Source: an uncultured Paracoccaceae bacterium
Lineage (GTDB): Bacteria > Pseudomonadota > Alphaproteobacteria > Rhodobacterales > Rhodobacteraceae
DNA: 64,000 nt
Assembly (NCBI GenBank): GCA_943787985.1
Contig: CALSOO010000004.1
Location: 682,001-746,000 of the forward strand
Direction of reading: 5' to 3'
Part shown: positions 37,481 to 44,579 of the stretch, piece by piece
How the letters are laid out: each line of letters opens with the position of its first letter
How positions within the stretch are numbered: the stretch's first letter is position 1
Notes under the pieces: generated by a model
Databases searched by the model: none
What the model saw: the letters and a program-made list of their open reading frames with translations, nothing else
What the model was told of the DNA's origin: nothing
Made by a program: the position numbers and the translations under genes

Positions 37481-37510
37481 AGCCGCTCTGATACGCCGGA
37501 GCGGCTTTTT
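37481..37510 (+). terminator. Rho-independent terminator after the RTX gene
   Basis: AGCCGCTC (37481-37488) and GAGCGGCT (37499-37506) form eight pairs around a ten-base loop, followed by five T in total. It sits 64 bases after the RTX stop and 24 before the methyltransferase start. Confidence 0.85.
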
Positions 37511-37533
37511 GCTTTCTGAAAGGACATCCCGCC

Positions 37534-38208
37534 ATGCAGCGACTGAACAAACGCCAGATCGTGACGCAGCACGCCAAAGGTCACAGTTTTCTGGACATGG
37601 GCGGCCTTTGGGGAACCAAAGGCGAGATGGTCACGAGTGCGGCCAAAGGGGGGGCGTCCTCGCTTGCCATTGGTGACATCATGCAGCCGGGCACCGAGTG
37701 GTGGCGCAAGATGGATGCGCATCTGGCCAGTCACGGGATTGAAAACTATGGCCAACACCAGTTGGATTTGATGGACCGCTCCAGTGTCCAGTCCGTGAAC
37801 AGCCGATTTGATTTTGTGCATTGTTCTGGCATTTTGTACCACGTCGTGGATGTTTTTGAATGCGTTGCGAACTTGTTGAGCATGACTGACCGGTATTTGT
37901 TACTTGGCAGTGTTGTTGTGCCGGAAGAGGTCCTTGGTTTTGACGGGGCGCTGTGTGCCGCCGCAGCTGCTCCTGAGCAAAGCGCGCGGGTGAACGACTG
38001 GTTGGCGGACGCAGGGTTGAAAGCGCGAGGTGTGAGTGTCGCTGCCGACTACGTTGATCCGCAGACGTATCGACCTCTCAACGGACCGTGGTGGTGGTTG
38101 TTCACAGCCCCGTTTATGTCACGGATGATGCAAAGCTTTAACGTCAAGATCGTGATGGAGGGGCAATACTCTGACCACGCCTATATGATTTTGGTGGAAA
38201 AAACCTGA
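37534..38208 (+). CDS. Class I SAM-dependent methyltransferase-like protein
   Basis: 224 residues, with GAAAGGA ahead of the ATG. The SAM-binding motif I is seen as HSFLDMGGLWGTKGE (about residues 17-31) and a motif IV-like block as FDFVHCSGILYHVVD (about 89-103), as in the DUF1698/methyltransf class that modifies small molecules, sugars or tRNA. The C-terminal part (PQTYRPLNGPWWWLFTAPFMSRMM) is Trp/Pro-rich and may shape the substrate pocket. No signal peptide. It stands alone between two terminator or degraded regions, so context gives no substrate. Confidence 0.75.
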   Translation: MQRLNKRQIVTQHAKGHSFLDMGGLWGTKGEMVTSAAKGGASSLAIGDIMQPGTEWWRKMDAHLASHGIENYGQHQLDLMDRSSVQSVNSRFDFVHCSGILYHVVDVFECVANLLSMTDRYLLLGSVVVPEEVLGFDGALCAAAAAPEQSARVNDWLADAGLKARGVSVAADYVDPQTYRPLNGPWWWLFTAPFMSRMMQSFNVKIVMEGQYSDHAYMILVEKT

Positions 38209-38306
38209 TGTTTTGGCTCTTGTGGCTTTGACTTGAAGCTACAGGCAAGCTGCGCGTAAACTGCACCCACTGCCCTTTGACATAGGGCTATTGGGAAAGG
38301 TGCAGG

Positions 38307-38628
38307 ATGGCCAGAATGCATGAAAGCGTTAACGTCATTTTGCACGATCCGTTCGGTAAAATCCTTTTGCACATGCGGGGCGGGGAGTTGGCCTAAGAAC
38401 TTGGACTTTGCGTTCCGCGAGAGGCCGTTACGCCAGTCGGAGACCGCCGATCTAGCACGCAATGTGCGCATTTGTTGCGCTGTTCGCGCGCTGTGAGCTG
38501 GGTGGATTTCACCATAATCGAAGGGGCGGGGGCCGGTTTTTCCGGCCCGATGATCTCTCCAATATGCAGTTGGCAGCCCCCACCAAGGCCTTTGTTGAAA
38601 AATATCCCGAGCTGTTCGGGCAATAGCA
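38307..38628 (+). pseudogene. Degraded short gene upstream of dusA, possibly a Nudix hydrolase remnant
   Basis: Between the methyltransferase and the dusA stub there is no intact gene. A short frame from 38307 reads MARMHESVNVILHDPFGKILLHMRGG before a stop, which resembles the first strands of Nudix proteins. Another frame near 38540-38628 reads FFRPDDLSNMQLAAPTKAFVEKYPELFGQ, which could be a Nudix C-terminus. I find no Nudix box between them. The call is tentative. Confidence 0.25.
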
Positions 38629-38697
38629 CGGCCCCATTCCAATCGCGGCCTATGTGTGGCAAACCCTGCCCAATTGGTGCCACGCGAGACTTCAACA

Positions 38698-38784
38698 ATG
38701 CAAAACACTCCAAGCAAAGCAGACGTCATTCGCGCTTCCAGATTAAGCGTTGCACCCATGATGGACTGGACGCATTGGCCATAA
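38698..38784 (+). pseudogene. dusA: Stub of the original dusA 5' end, cut by island insertion
   Basis: The frame reads MQNTPSKADVIRASRLSVAPMMDWTHWP and stops. RLSVAPMMDWT is the conserved first block of tRNA-dihydrouridine synthase A, which continues with DRHCR; here the sequence departs after the 18-base repeat. Recombining the repeat at 38755-38772 with that at 41252-41269 would rejoin this start in frame to the rest of dusA. This shows the original gene and the point of insertion. Confidence 0.88.
38755..38772 (+). repeat. Left attachment repeat (attL) in the dusA stub
   Basis: CCCATGATGGACTGGACG, identical to 41252-41269. It encodes the conserved PMMDWT of DusA. The flanking bases differ right after the repeat, as expected at a recombination junction. 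Confidence 0.85.
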
Positions 38785-38788
38785 AATT

Positions 38789-38811
38789 CTTTAAGTATCA
38801 GTGACTTAAAG
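38789..38811. repeat. Inverted repeat just inside the left end of the island
   Basis: CTTTAAGT (38789-38796) and ACTTAAAG (38804-38811) are perfect inverted repeats with a seven-base spacer, 17 bases inside attL. It may be a recombinase or excisionase arm site; this is inference from position. Confidence 0.45.
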
Positions 38812-38924
38812 CGATTAGAATTGCGTGTTGTTCAGATTTTGTCGTTCAAACAGGCTGATAAGCGGCAATATGTTAACTTCTACTGGCAGAACCGTCGCAA
38901 AATCAGAGGTAAAATTTAGATAGG

Positions 38925-38956
38925 AAAAGGCGGTTCTGACTTAATCAGCACCGCCT
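38925..38956 (-). terminator. Rho-independent terminator of the 53-aa ORF
   Basis: Read on the minus strand, AGGCGGT and ACCGCCT form the outer stem and CTGA/TCAG an inner stem, followed by TTTTCC. It sits about 45 bases after the stop of the 53-aa ORF on the same strand, supporting a real minus-strand transcript. Confidence 0.75.
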
Positions 38957-38998
38957 GTAGTATCGTATCGCTATGTTGCCATTACGGCTTTTTGAGAG

Positions 38999-39160
38999 TC
39001 ACTTCATCTCAACAGCATTCTCATTTTCAATGTTCTCACGCCATTCTTGAGCGCGTTCAAAGTCGGCTTGGGAAGCTTCTGAGGTTTGTTCATAGTCCTT
39101 TAGCGTCTGCTCAAAGGAACTTGAGAAATCGAACTGCGGGGCCTGTTCTCGATTCTGCAT
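38999..39160 (-). CDS. Small acidic 53-aa protein in the dusA island
   Basis: The frame reads MQNREQAPQFDFSSSFEQTL and ends ENENAVEMK. It is very rich in Glu, Gln, Asp and Ser, with a helical second half (SQADFERAQEWRENIEN). GGGAGAG stands six bases before the ATG and a terminator follows, which supports expression. No family recognised. It is divergent from the avcD-like gene with only 79 bases between starts, so the two probably share a control region. It could be a regulator, antitoxin-like partner or decoy; nothing in the sequence decides. AvcD systems use an RNA antitoxin, so a protein partner is not expected. Confidence 0.6.
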   Translation of the reverse strand: MQNREQAPQFDFSSSFEQTLKDYEQTSEASQADFERAQEWRENIENENAVEMK

Positions 39161-39239
39161 GGTCTCTCCCTGTCAATATGTAGTGGACACAGTTACACAC
39201 CTACACTAGCGTCTCACGCGGTCATTTGAGGTATGGTTT

Positions 39240-40766
39240 ATGGAAAAAGTCGTCGATGTGGAACTTGTTGTTGGGCTTGTGGGACGTTTGGGCGCAGACA
39301 TGCCGATGGTCATCAAACGCATTGAAGAAACGCTTCACAGTCTTCACTACAATCACCGACACATCAAGTTGACTGACTATATCAAGGATCCCAAGCGCCG
39401 TTTCGAACTTACAGAGACACCGATTGAGAAGCGCTATCAGACTTACATCAAGGCATGCAACGAAGTGCGCAAAGAAAGCACGCGGGATGATTTTTTCGTA
39501 TCATATGCAATAGAACGAATTAGAGCACTCAGACGGGAGCAAAATCCCGATGCTAACGCAGCTCTGCCGTTACGACGTACGGCCTACATAATCGACCAGA
39601 TAAAGCGGCCTGAAGAAGTCGCGGCGCTGCGATCAATCTATGGCCAACAGTTCATTTTGGTTTCTTGTCATTCCCCAGCGGATCACTTGAAACAAACCTT
39701 GGCTCAGAAAATAGCAGATGGCCACTCGGACACTCCAAAATCTAGCAAGTGGCAAGCAGCAGCTATGGACCTTGTAACGATTGATGATGATGAAACGTCG
39801 GTGCAACATGGTCAGCGCGTAAGCGATGTCTTCCCACTTGCTGATGTTGTCGTTGACACTTCTGATGGGGATCAACTCGAGAAATTCTTAAAGCGCTTCT
39901 TCTTTGCGTTATTTGGGAACTTTGTAATATCGCCAACAAAGGGCGAATTTTTTCTAAACCTTGCTTATCAGACATCATTGACTTCTTGTGATACGGCCCG
40001 TCAGGTTGGCGCGGCAATCTCAAAAGATAGCGATGTTATATCTACCGGATATAATGAAGCGCCTAAACCGCTTGGCGGTACTTACTGGCCAGAAGACGGT
40101 GAATACGGCCGTGATGTTGCGTTAGGGAAAGACCCAAACACCATCCGTAAACGCCAGATGGTTGTGGATATTGTACAAAGACTAGCGCGGTCTGGCGAGC
40201 TTAAGAGAAACTTTGAAGATGACACTGCTATCGCAGGGGCATTCTTGGACGCAAAAGACGCTCCTTTAAAAAAGGCTCAAGTCTTGGACACCTTGGAGTA
40301 TGGGCGCGCCGTACACGCAGAGATGGCTGCGATTTCTACTGCCGCACGCCTGGGCCTCAGTTTGGCTGGTTCTAGCTTATATTGTACTACTTTCCCATGT
40401 CATAATTGTGCGAAGCACATAGTCGCAACGGGTGTTACTGAGGTTTACTACCTAGAGCCGTTCGCTAAGAGCTTTGCGGATGATTTATATCCTGACTACA
40501 TCGACATTGACCAAAAAAAGCCAGATACTGACAAGGTGATGTTCAAACAGTTTGTTGGTATTACGCCGCAGAGATATAAGAACTTGTTTTCTAAGTCGAA
40601 GCTGAAAGATAGAGCTGGCCACGTAAGACCATGGAATGCAGATTCAGCGCAGCCAATTATAGAAAAGCTGGACCAAGGGCACACTTCACGAGAAGTGCTT
40701 TTTCAAAAGTCGATTCACGAAGTTGTAAATTCAATTGCGCCGCACCTTCTCAATGGCCACGAATGA
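39240..40766 (+). CDS. avcD: AvcD-like anti-phage deoxycytidylate deaminase
   Basis: 508 residues in two parts. Residues 1-250 are a P-loop NTPase-like domain starting VVGLVGRLGADMPMVIKRIEETL, with HRHIKLTDYI and later LADVVVDTSDGDQLEKFLKRFF. Residues about 245-420 are a zinc-dependent CMP/dCMP deaminase: CDTARQVGAAISKDSDVISTGYNEAPKPLGGTYW, HAEMAAIS (H359, catalytic E361) and PCHNCAKHIV (C387, C390). This fused layout and length match AvcD of the AvcID systems, which deplete dCTP/dCMP pools on phage infection and are held inactive by the RNA AvcI encoded upstream. The upstream gap is short (79 bases) and I cannot identify AvcI in it; it might overlap 38780-39239. Codon use is AT-richer than the chromosome, in line with transfer. 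Confidence 0.85.
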   Translation: MEKVVDVELVVGLVGRLGADMPMVIKRIEETLHSLHYNHRHIKLTDYIKDPKRRFELTETPIEKRYQTYIKACNEVRKESTRDDFFVSYAIERIRALRREQNPDANAALPLRRTAYIIDQIKRPEEVAALRSIYGQQFILVSCHSPADHLKQTLAQKIADGHSDTPKSSKWQAAAMDLVTIDDDETSVQHGQRVSDVFPLADVVVDTSDGDQLEKFLKRFFFALFGNFVISPTKGEFFLNLAYQTSLTSCDTARQVGAAISKDSDVISTGYNEAPKPLGGTYWPEDGEYGRDVALGKDPNTIRKRQMVVDIVQRLARSGELKRNFEDDTAIAGAFLDAKDAPLKKAQVLDTLEYGRAVHAEMAAISTAARLGLSLAGSSLYCTTFPCHNCAKHIVATGVTEVYYLEPFAKSFADDLYPDYIDIDQKKPDTDKVMFKQFVGITPQRYKNLFSKSKLKDRAGHVRPWNADSAQPIIEKLDQGHTSREVLFQKSIHEVVNSIAPHLLNGHE

Positions 40767-40852
40767 GCTAGGGTCACCGATTAACTACAGCCGGTTTAAG
40801 CGGTCGTGATTCCAACAGGTGTCTAGGGAAAATTGTCTGTTGTCCGCGCTAA

Positions 40853-41113
40853 CTACCTGTGAAACTTGCGATGACTCTCTAGTGCTTCTTCCCGCCTGTG
40901 GTCCAGAAAATCTGCCAAGTCTTCAATATGAACGCCCTTTTGGCTTTTTTGGCTCGCCTCTATGCTGACTACCGGCAACGAGATTGCACGATCGTTTAAT
41001 TTTCTCATAAACTTCTACAAAGACAGGTGATTAAAGAAATCCGAACGAACCTGTTCTATAGGAATGATGGGCAATGCATCATACCGTGACATCAGCAAAA
41101 ACCGTGTGTCCAT
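40853..41113 (-). pseudogene. PrtN-like (pyocin activator family) gene with in-frame TAG
   Basis: The frame begins MDTRFLLMSRYDALPIIPIE and runs to SDFFNHLSL, then TAG (41015-41017), then continues in the same frame KFMRKLNDRAISLPVVSIEA, SQKSQKGVHIEDLADFLDHR. This is the full PrtN family pattern (LFLLMAQY..IPLE..DYF.HL..EKF.RK...G.I.LPVVRIE.SQK..KGVH..DLA..ID.RR) with the TAG where the family has a residue such as Gln or Glu. 85 residues if read through. PrtN activates pyocin genes in Pseudomonas; homologues on islands are small HTH-type DNA-binding proteins. Being 140 bases from attR, it may act in excision or regulation (inference). Downstream 40767-40852 holds nothing recognisable. Confidence 0.72.
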
Positions 41114-41197
41114 TTTTGCTTTTTCCTGCCTATTGTCGTCGGTCCAATTTTCGACTAACTAAATAACTTGTCGAATTTATAGCCTGAAGGTCCGTAA

Positions 41198-42265
41198 GTG
41201 TCTGAAATTAAAAGATACAATTTACATCAAAATGCACGTTTAAGTTGCGCGCCCATGATGGACTGGACGGACCGTCACTGCAGGTATTTGCACCGTCTTC
41301 TGAGTGGGCAAGCGTTGCTGTATACAGAAATGGTCACCTCGCCCGCCCTGGTACGTGGCGGTGCTTTGCATTTGTTGGACCATGATCCTGCAGATCATCC
41401 GGTGGCACTGCAGTTGGGGGGATCAGACCCTGTCGAGCTCGCCAAAGCGGCCAGAATTGGGGTTTCTGCGGGGTATGATGAAATCAATCTGAACTGTGGC
41501 TGCCCGTCAGACCGTGTCCAGTCGGGAACCTTTGGCGCGGTTCTGATGCGTGATCCAGCGCGCGTGGCCGCCTGTGTGGCGGAAATGCGTGCGGCTGTGG
41601 ATGTTGAGGTGACGGTGAAATGCCGCATCGGTGTGGATGATCAGAACCCTGAAGAGGTGCTGCCGGAGTTCCTGGCCCGTATTGTGGCGGCCGGGTGCGA
41701 AAGGGTCACGATCCACGCACGCAAAGCATGGTTGCAGGGCCTTTCGCCCAAGGAAAACCGCGATATCCCGCCACTGGATTACGATCTGGTGCAGCGCATG
41801 AAGGGGTTGTTCCCCAACCTGCATATTTCGATCAACGGCGGGGTCGAGACATTGGCGCAAGCGAAAGCGCTTTTGGAGACCGGTCTTGACGGGGTCATGA
41901 TCGGACGCGCGGCCTATCACCAACCCGTGGACATTCTGGGGGAAGCGGACCGGCTGATTTTCGGGATCGACCGAAGCACAACTGCCGAAGAGGCTGTGCA
42001 GGCGATGCTTCCCTATATCGAGGCGCACCTGACGTCGGGGGGACGCTTGAACCAGATCACGCGGCACATGATGGGTGTTTTTGCAGGACGCCCGGGTGCA
42101 CGGATATGGCGGCGTATGCTGTCTGAGGAGGCACATAAGCCGCTGGCGGGTCCTGCGTTGGTCGAAGCCGCGCTGGCGCGCGTGGTGCAAATCACTCAGG
42201 ATGCGCGTGATGCACAGGCGGCTTTGGCCGCAGATAAGGCCCGCAATCCCGTAGGAGGCACGTGA
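41198..42265 (+). CDS. dusA: tRNA-dihydrouridine synthase A, with island-supplied N-terminus
   Basis: 355 residues from a GTG start with GAAGG upstream. The first 20 residues (MSEIKRYNLHQNARLSCAPM) come from the island side; the original start is the stub at 38698. Core motifs are intact: APMMDWTDRHCR, LYTEMVTSPAL, QLGGSDP, YDEINLNCGCPSDRVQSGTFGAVLM (with the catalytic Cys in NCGCPS), VKCRIGVDD, HARKAWLQGLSPKENR, INGGV and GVMIGRAAY. It reduces uridines 20/20a of tRNA using FMN and NADPH. The stop overlaps the following permease gene. The gene looks functional despite the insertion. Confidence 0.95.
   Translation: MSEIKRYNLHQNARLSCAPMMDWTDRHCRYLHRLLSGQALLYTEMVTSPALVRGGALHLLDHDPADHPVALQLGGSDPVELAKAARIGVSAGYDEINLNCGCPSDRVQSGTFGAVLMRDPARVAACVAEMRAAVDVEVTVKCRIGVDDQNPEEVLPEFLARIVAAGCERVTIHARKAWLQGLSPKENRDIPPLDYDLVQRMKGLFPNLHISINGGVETLAQAKALLETGLDGVMIGRAAYHQPVDILGEADRLIFGIDRSTTAEEAVQAMLPYIEAHLTSGGRLNQITRHMMGVFAGRPGARIWRRMLSEEAHKPLAGPALVEAALARVVQITQDARDAQAALAADKARNPVGGT
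41252..41269 (+). repeat. Right attachment repeat (attR) inside dusA
   Basis: Identical 18 bases to 38755-38772, here reading through into GACCGTCACTGC of the intact dusA. Confidence 0.85.
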
Positions 42266-43086
42266 TGCAAGAGACAATGTTATTGATCCAGATGGGGGCC
42301 TTGTTGCTGGTCATCGGCGCGTTTGCCGGAGTGTTGGCGGGGCTATTGGGTGTCGGTGGCGGCATCGTTCTGGTGCCTGCATTTTTCTACACATTTCAAA
42401 CGCTTGGATATGACGGGCCGCAGCTGATGCAGATGTGTCTGGCCACGTCTTTGGCCACAATTATCGTCACGTCAGTCCGCTCTGTCATGAGCCACAACAA
42501 AAAGGGTGCGGTGGATTGGGACATCTTGCGCACATGGGCCCCGGGCATTGTGGTTGGCGCTGTTTTGGGGATGCTGGTTGTGGCGCAATTGCGCTCTGGC
42601 ACGTTGCAGGTGATCTTTGGCGTTCTTGCGCTGATTGTCGGGGTGTACATGAGTTTCGGGCGCGCTGAGTGGCGGGTGGCCCAAGCCATGCCCAAGGGCG
42701 CGCTGCGCATCGTCCTGTCGCCTGCTTTGGGCTTTATGTCTGTGTTGATGGGGATTGGTGGGGGCAGCTTCGGGGTTCCGACCATGACCTTGTTCAATAC
42801 CGCCATTCACCGCGCTGTCGCCACTGCCGCCGGGTTTGGTGTGTTGATCGCTGTGCCTGCGGTGATCGGGTTTCTGTTTGTGGATATGCAGATGGATGTG
42901 CCCCCGCTGACCATCGGGGCGGTGAACCTTGTTGCGTTCGCCTTCATCATCGCCATGACCCTTGTTACGGCGCCTTGGGGGGTGAAGCTGGCCCATACGA
43001 TGGATGCCAAGCCCCTCAAACGGGCCTTTGGCGTGTTCCTTGTGCTTGTGGCGTTGAACATGATGCGCAAAGCGCTGATGGGATGA
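42265..43086 (+). CDS. TauE/SafE family anion permease
   Basis: 273 residues from ATG 42265 (GTAGGAGG upstream; the preceding GTG is also in frame). Two repeated halves of about four helices each carry the family's glycine motif: GLLGVGGGIVLVPAFF (about residues 26-41) and MGIGGGSFGVPTMTLFN (about 155-171). These permeases are linked to export or import of sulfite, sulfonates and other organic anions across the cytoplasmic membrane. Translationally coupled to dusA (TGATG) and to the next gene (ATGA), so it lies in a dusA operon, though no functional link is apparent. Confidence 0.88.
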   Translation: MQETMLLIQMGALLLVIGAFAGVLAGLLGVGGGIVLVPAFFYTFQTLGYDGPQLMQMCLATSLATIIVTSVRSVMSHNKKGAVDWDILRTWAPGIVVGAVLGMLVVAQLRSGTLQVIFGVLALIVGVYMSFGRAEWRVAQAMPKGALRIVLSPALGFMSVLMGIGGGSFGVPTMTLFNTAIHRAVATAAGFGVLIAVPAVIGFLFVDMQMDVPPLTIGAVNLVAFAFIIAMTLVTAPWGVKLAHTMDAKPLKRAFGVFLVLVALNMMRKALMG

Positions 43087-43835
43087 GTGGGGCCGCCGGC
43101 TTTTCCCTGTTTCCTCACGATCCCAAAGTCGCACATTGGGCGCAAGCTGCGTTTCGACATGTGCCTGACCCTTTGAACGATGTTGCTGCTCCACAAGACC
43201 AGTTGCGTCATGGGCGGACGTGGTTTGTCGGGTTGGATGCCTTGCCCAATGCGGCAGACGGGCGTGTCGACGGCGTCCCGTTGCAGGGCGCTTGGCAAGC
43301 ACATGTTCCAGTGCTGCCTCTGCACCGCGCACAGGTGTCCATTGTATATCCGGGCTATCCGAAACGCGACGCGGAAGAGACCGCAGGCAATCACCGTTTT
43401 CGGATCACCCGCAAGGCTGCCCATGTCGATGGTTTGCTGCCTGTCGGTCCCGAAAAGCGACGATTTGCCAAAGAGTTACATGCCTATGTTCTCTCGATCC
43501 CGCTGCATGAATGTCAGGCCGCCCCGACCGTGGTTTGGTCGGGAAGCCATGTGATTATGCAAAGAGCTTTACAGCGGGCAATTGCCGGCCACGCCCCAAG
43601 CGATGTTGATGTCACAAACGCCTACAAAGCGGCGCGCCAAGAGGTTTTCGAGACTTGTGAAATGGTGCCGCTGCACATGCATGTGGGGCAGGCCGCTCTC
43701 ATTCACCGTTTTGCCTTGCACGGCACAGAGGTGTGGGAAGAGGATTTCGGCAGTGACGCAGAAACACAGCGTGCCATCGCGTTTTTTCGCCCCGCCGTCG
43801 CGCGGCCCGGCGATTGGTTAAAGGCTGACGAATAA
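43083..43835 (+). CDS. Uncharacterised 250-aa protein downstream of TauE/SafE permease
   Basis: The ATG at 43083 overlaps the permease stop; the open frame upstream of it is only a shadow of the permease gene. No signal peptide or membrane helix. The C-terminal part (PLHMHVGQAALIHRFALHGTEVWEE..., then IAFFRP) has the H-x(n)-H and closing R/P strand pattern seen in cupin or 2-oxoglutarate dioxygenase-like folds, and HECQAAPTVVWSGSHVIM earlier could supply another metal ligand. I cannot confirm an H-x-D motif, so a dioxygenase role is only a suggestion. Confidence 0.7.
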   Translation: MSGAAGFSLFPHDPKVAHWAQAAFRHVPDPLNDVAAPQDQLRHGRTWFVGLDALPNAADGRVDGVPLQGAWQAHVPVLPLHRAQVSIVYPGYPKRDAEETAGNHRFRITRKAAHVDGLLPVGPEKRRFAKELHAYVLSIPLHECQAAPTVVWSGSHVIMQRALQRAIAGHAPSDVDVTNAYKAARQEVFETCEMVPLHMHVGQAALIHRFALHGTEVWEEDFGSDAETQRAIAFFRPAVARPGDWLKADE

Positions 43836-43867
43836 CCCGTCATGTGCTGCCTTCTGAACGCCAAACC

Positions 43868-44098
43868 TCAGCGTTTGAGCCGTGCCGCCCGCCCGCCGCG
43901 GCGCGTTTTGGGGCCTGCATCGCGCAAGGGCAATTCTGCGATGATCGCGGATCTTGCTTCGGGTGTCATGCGTGACCATTGGGTGATTTCATCAATGGAA
44001 CGGGCGCATCCTGTGCACAGTCGGGTTTCCGGATGTACGACGCAAATCTGAACGCAAGGGCTTTCGATTTCGTCGCGGGTCCACACTGGTACGCTCAT
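43868..44098 (-). CDS. DUF1289 family protein
   Basis: 76 residues; the start at 44098 is set by GGAGGG upstream. The DUF1289 cysteine pattern ESPCVQICVVHPETRLCTGCARSIDEITQWSRMTPEAR is complete, with four Cys likely binding a metal or iron-sulfur site. The C-terminal tail is Arg-rich. Function unknown in the family; it is common in alphaproteobacteria. It begins two bases after ruvX ends, so ccmI, ruvX and this gene form one transcript. Confidence 0.88.
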   Translation of the reverse strand: MSVPVWTRDEIESPCVQICVVHPETRLCTGCARSIDEITQWSRMTPEARSAIIAELPLRDAGPKTRRGGRAARLKR

Positions 44099-44099
44099 C

Positions 44100-44579
44100 T
44101 TATCCCTCCACGCCGCGCAAAACGCGCAGCCGATCCAACAGTCCTTGCAAGATATACCCCGCCGCGACGTGGTCAATGACCTCGGCGCGACGCTTGCGGG
44201 ACGTGTCCGCCTCAAGCAGTGCACGTTCAGCTGCAACGGTGCTGAGGCGTTCGTCCCAAAACGTGATCGGACCCGCCCAAAGCCGCTCCAGATTGCGAGA
44301 GAACGCGCGGGTGGACTGGCAGCGTGGCCCTTCCGAGCCGTCCATGTTGCGCGGCAGTCCCAGAACCAGTCCGCCAACTTTGCGGTCTTCCATGACCTCC
44401 AGCAGTTTTTCCGCGTCCATCCCGAATTTTTTGCGTTTGATCGTCTCAAGAGGAGAGGCAATACCCCAGAACGTATCGGATACGGCCAACCCGATGGTGA
44501 CCGTGCCCAAATCCAGCCCGATCAATGGGCGCATGGGAGGCAGGGCAGCCGCGAAGTCTTCAACATTATCAAGGATCAT
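44100..44579 (-). CDS. ruvX: Holliday junction resolvase-like RuvX (YqgF)
   Basis: 159 residues with the RNase H-like YqgF fold: LIGLDLGTVTIGLAVSD (first catalytic Asp, about residues 19-35), GLVLGLPRNMDGSEGPRCQSTRAFSRNL, and WDERLSTVAAERAL with the second acidic residue. YqgF is involved in pre-16S rRNA 5' end processing and is annotated as a putative resolvase. Its start overlaps the ccmI stop (ATGA) and it is closely followed by the DUF1289 gene. Confidence 0.92.
   Translation of the reverse strand: MILDNVEDFAAALPPMRPLIGLDLGTVTIGLAVSDTFWGIASPLETIKRKKFGMDAEKLLEVMEDRKVGGLVLGLPRNMDGSEGPRCQSTRAFSRNLERLWAGPITFWDERLSTVAAERALLEADTSRKRRAEVIDHVAAGYILQGLLDRLRVLRGVEG

Larger units (their letters stand above)
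38755..41269. mobile_element. 2.5-kb genomic island integrated in dusA
   Basis: An 18-base direct repeat flanks a segment of about 2.5 kb that is visibly AT-richer than its surroundings. The 5' end of dusA is a known integration target for tyrosine-recombinase islands, which restore the gene by supplying a new start; exactly this is seen. Contents: a 53-aa minus-strand ORF with terminator, an AvcD-type deaminase, and a PrtN-like gene carrying an in-frame TAG. No integrase gene is present, so the element is non-autonomous, was mobilised in trans, or has lost its integrase by deletion. Confidence 0.85.

Noticed and set aside
38785..41197. An integrase or transposase gene in the dusA island
   Set aside because: Both strands were read; only the 53-aa ORF, avcD-like and PrtN-like frames are convincing.
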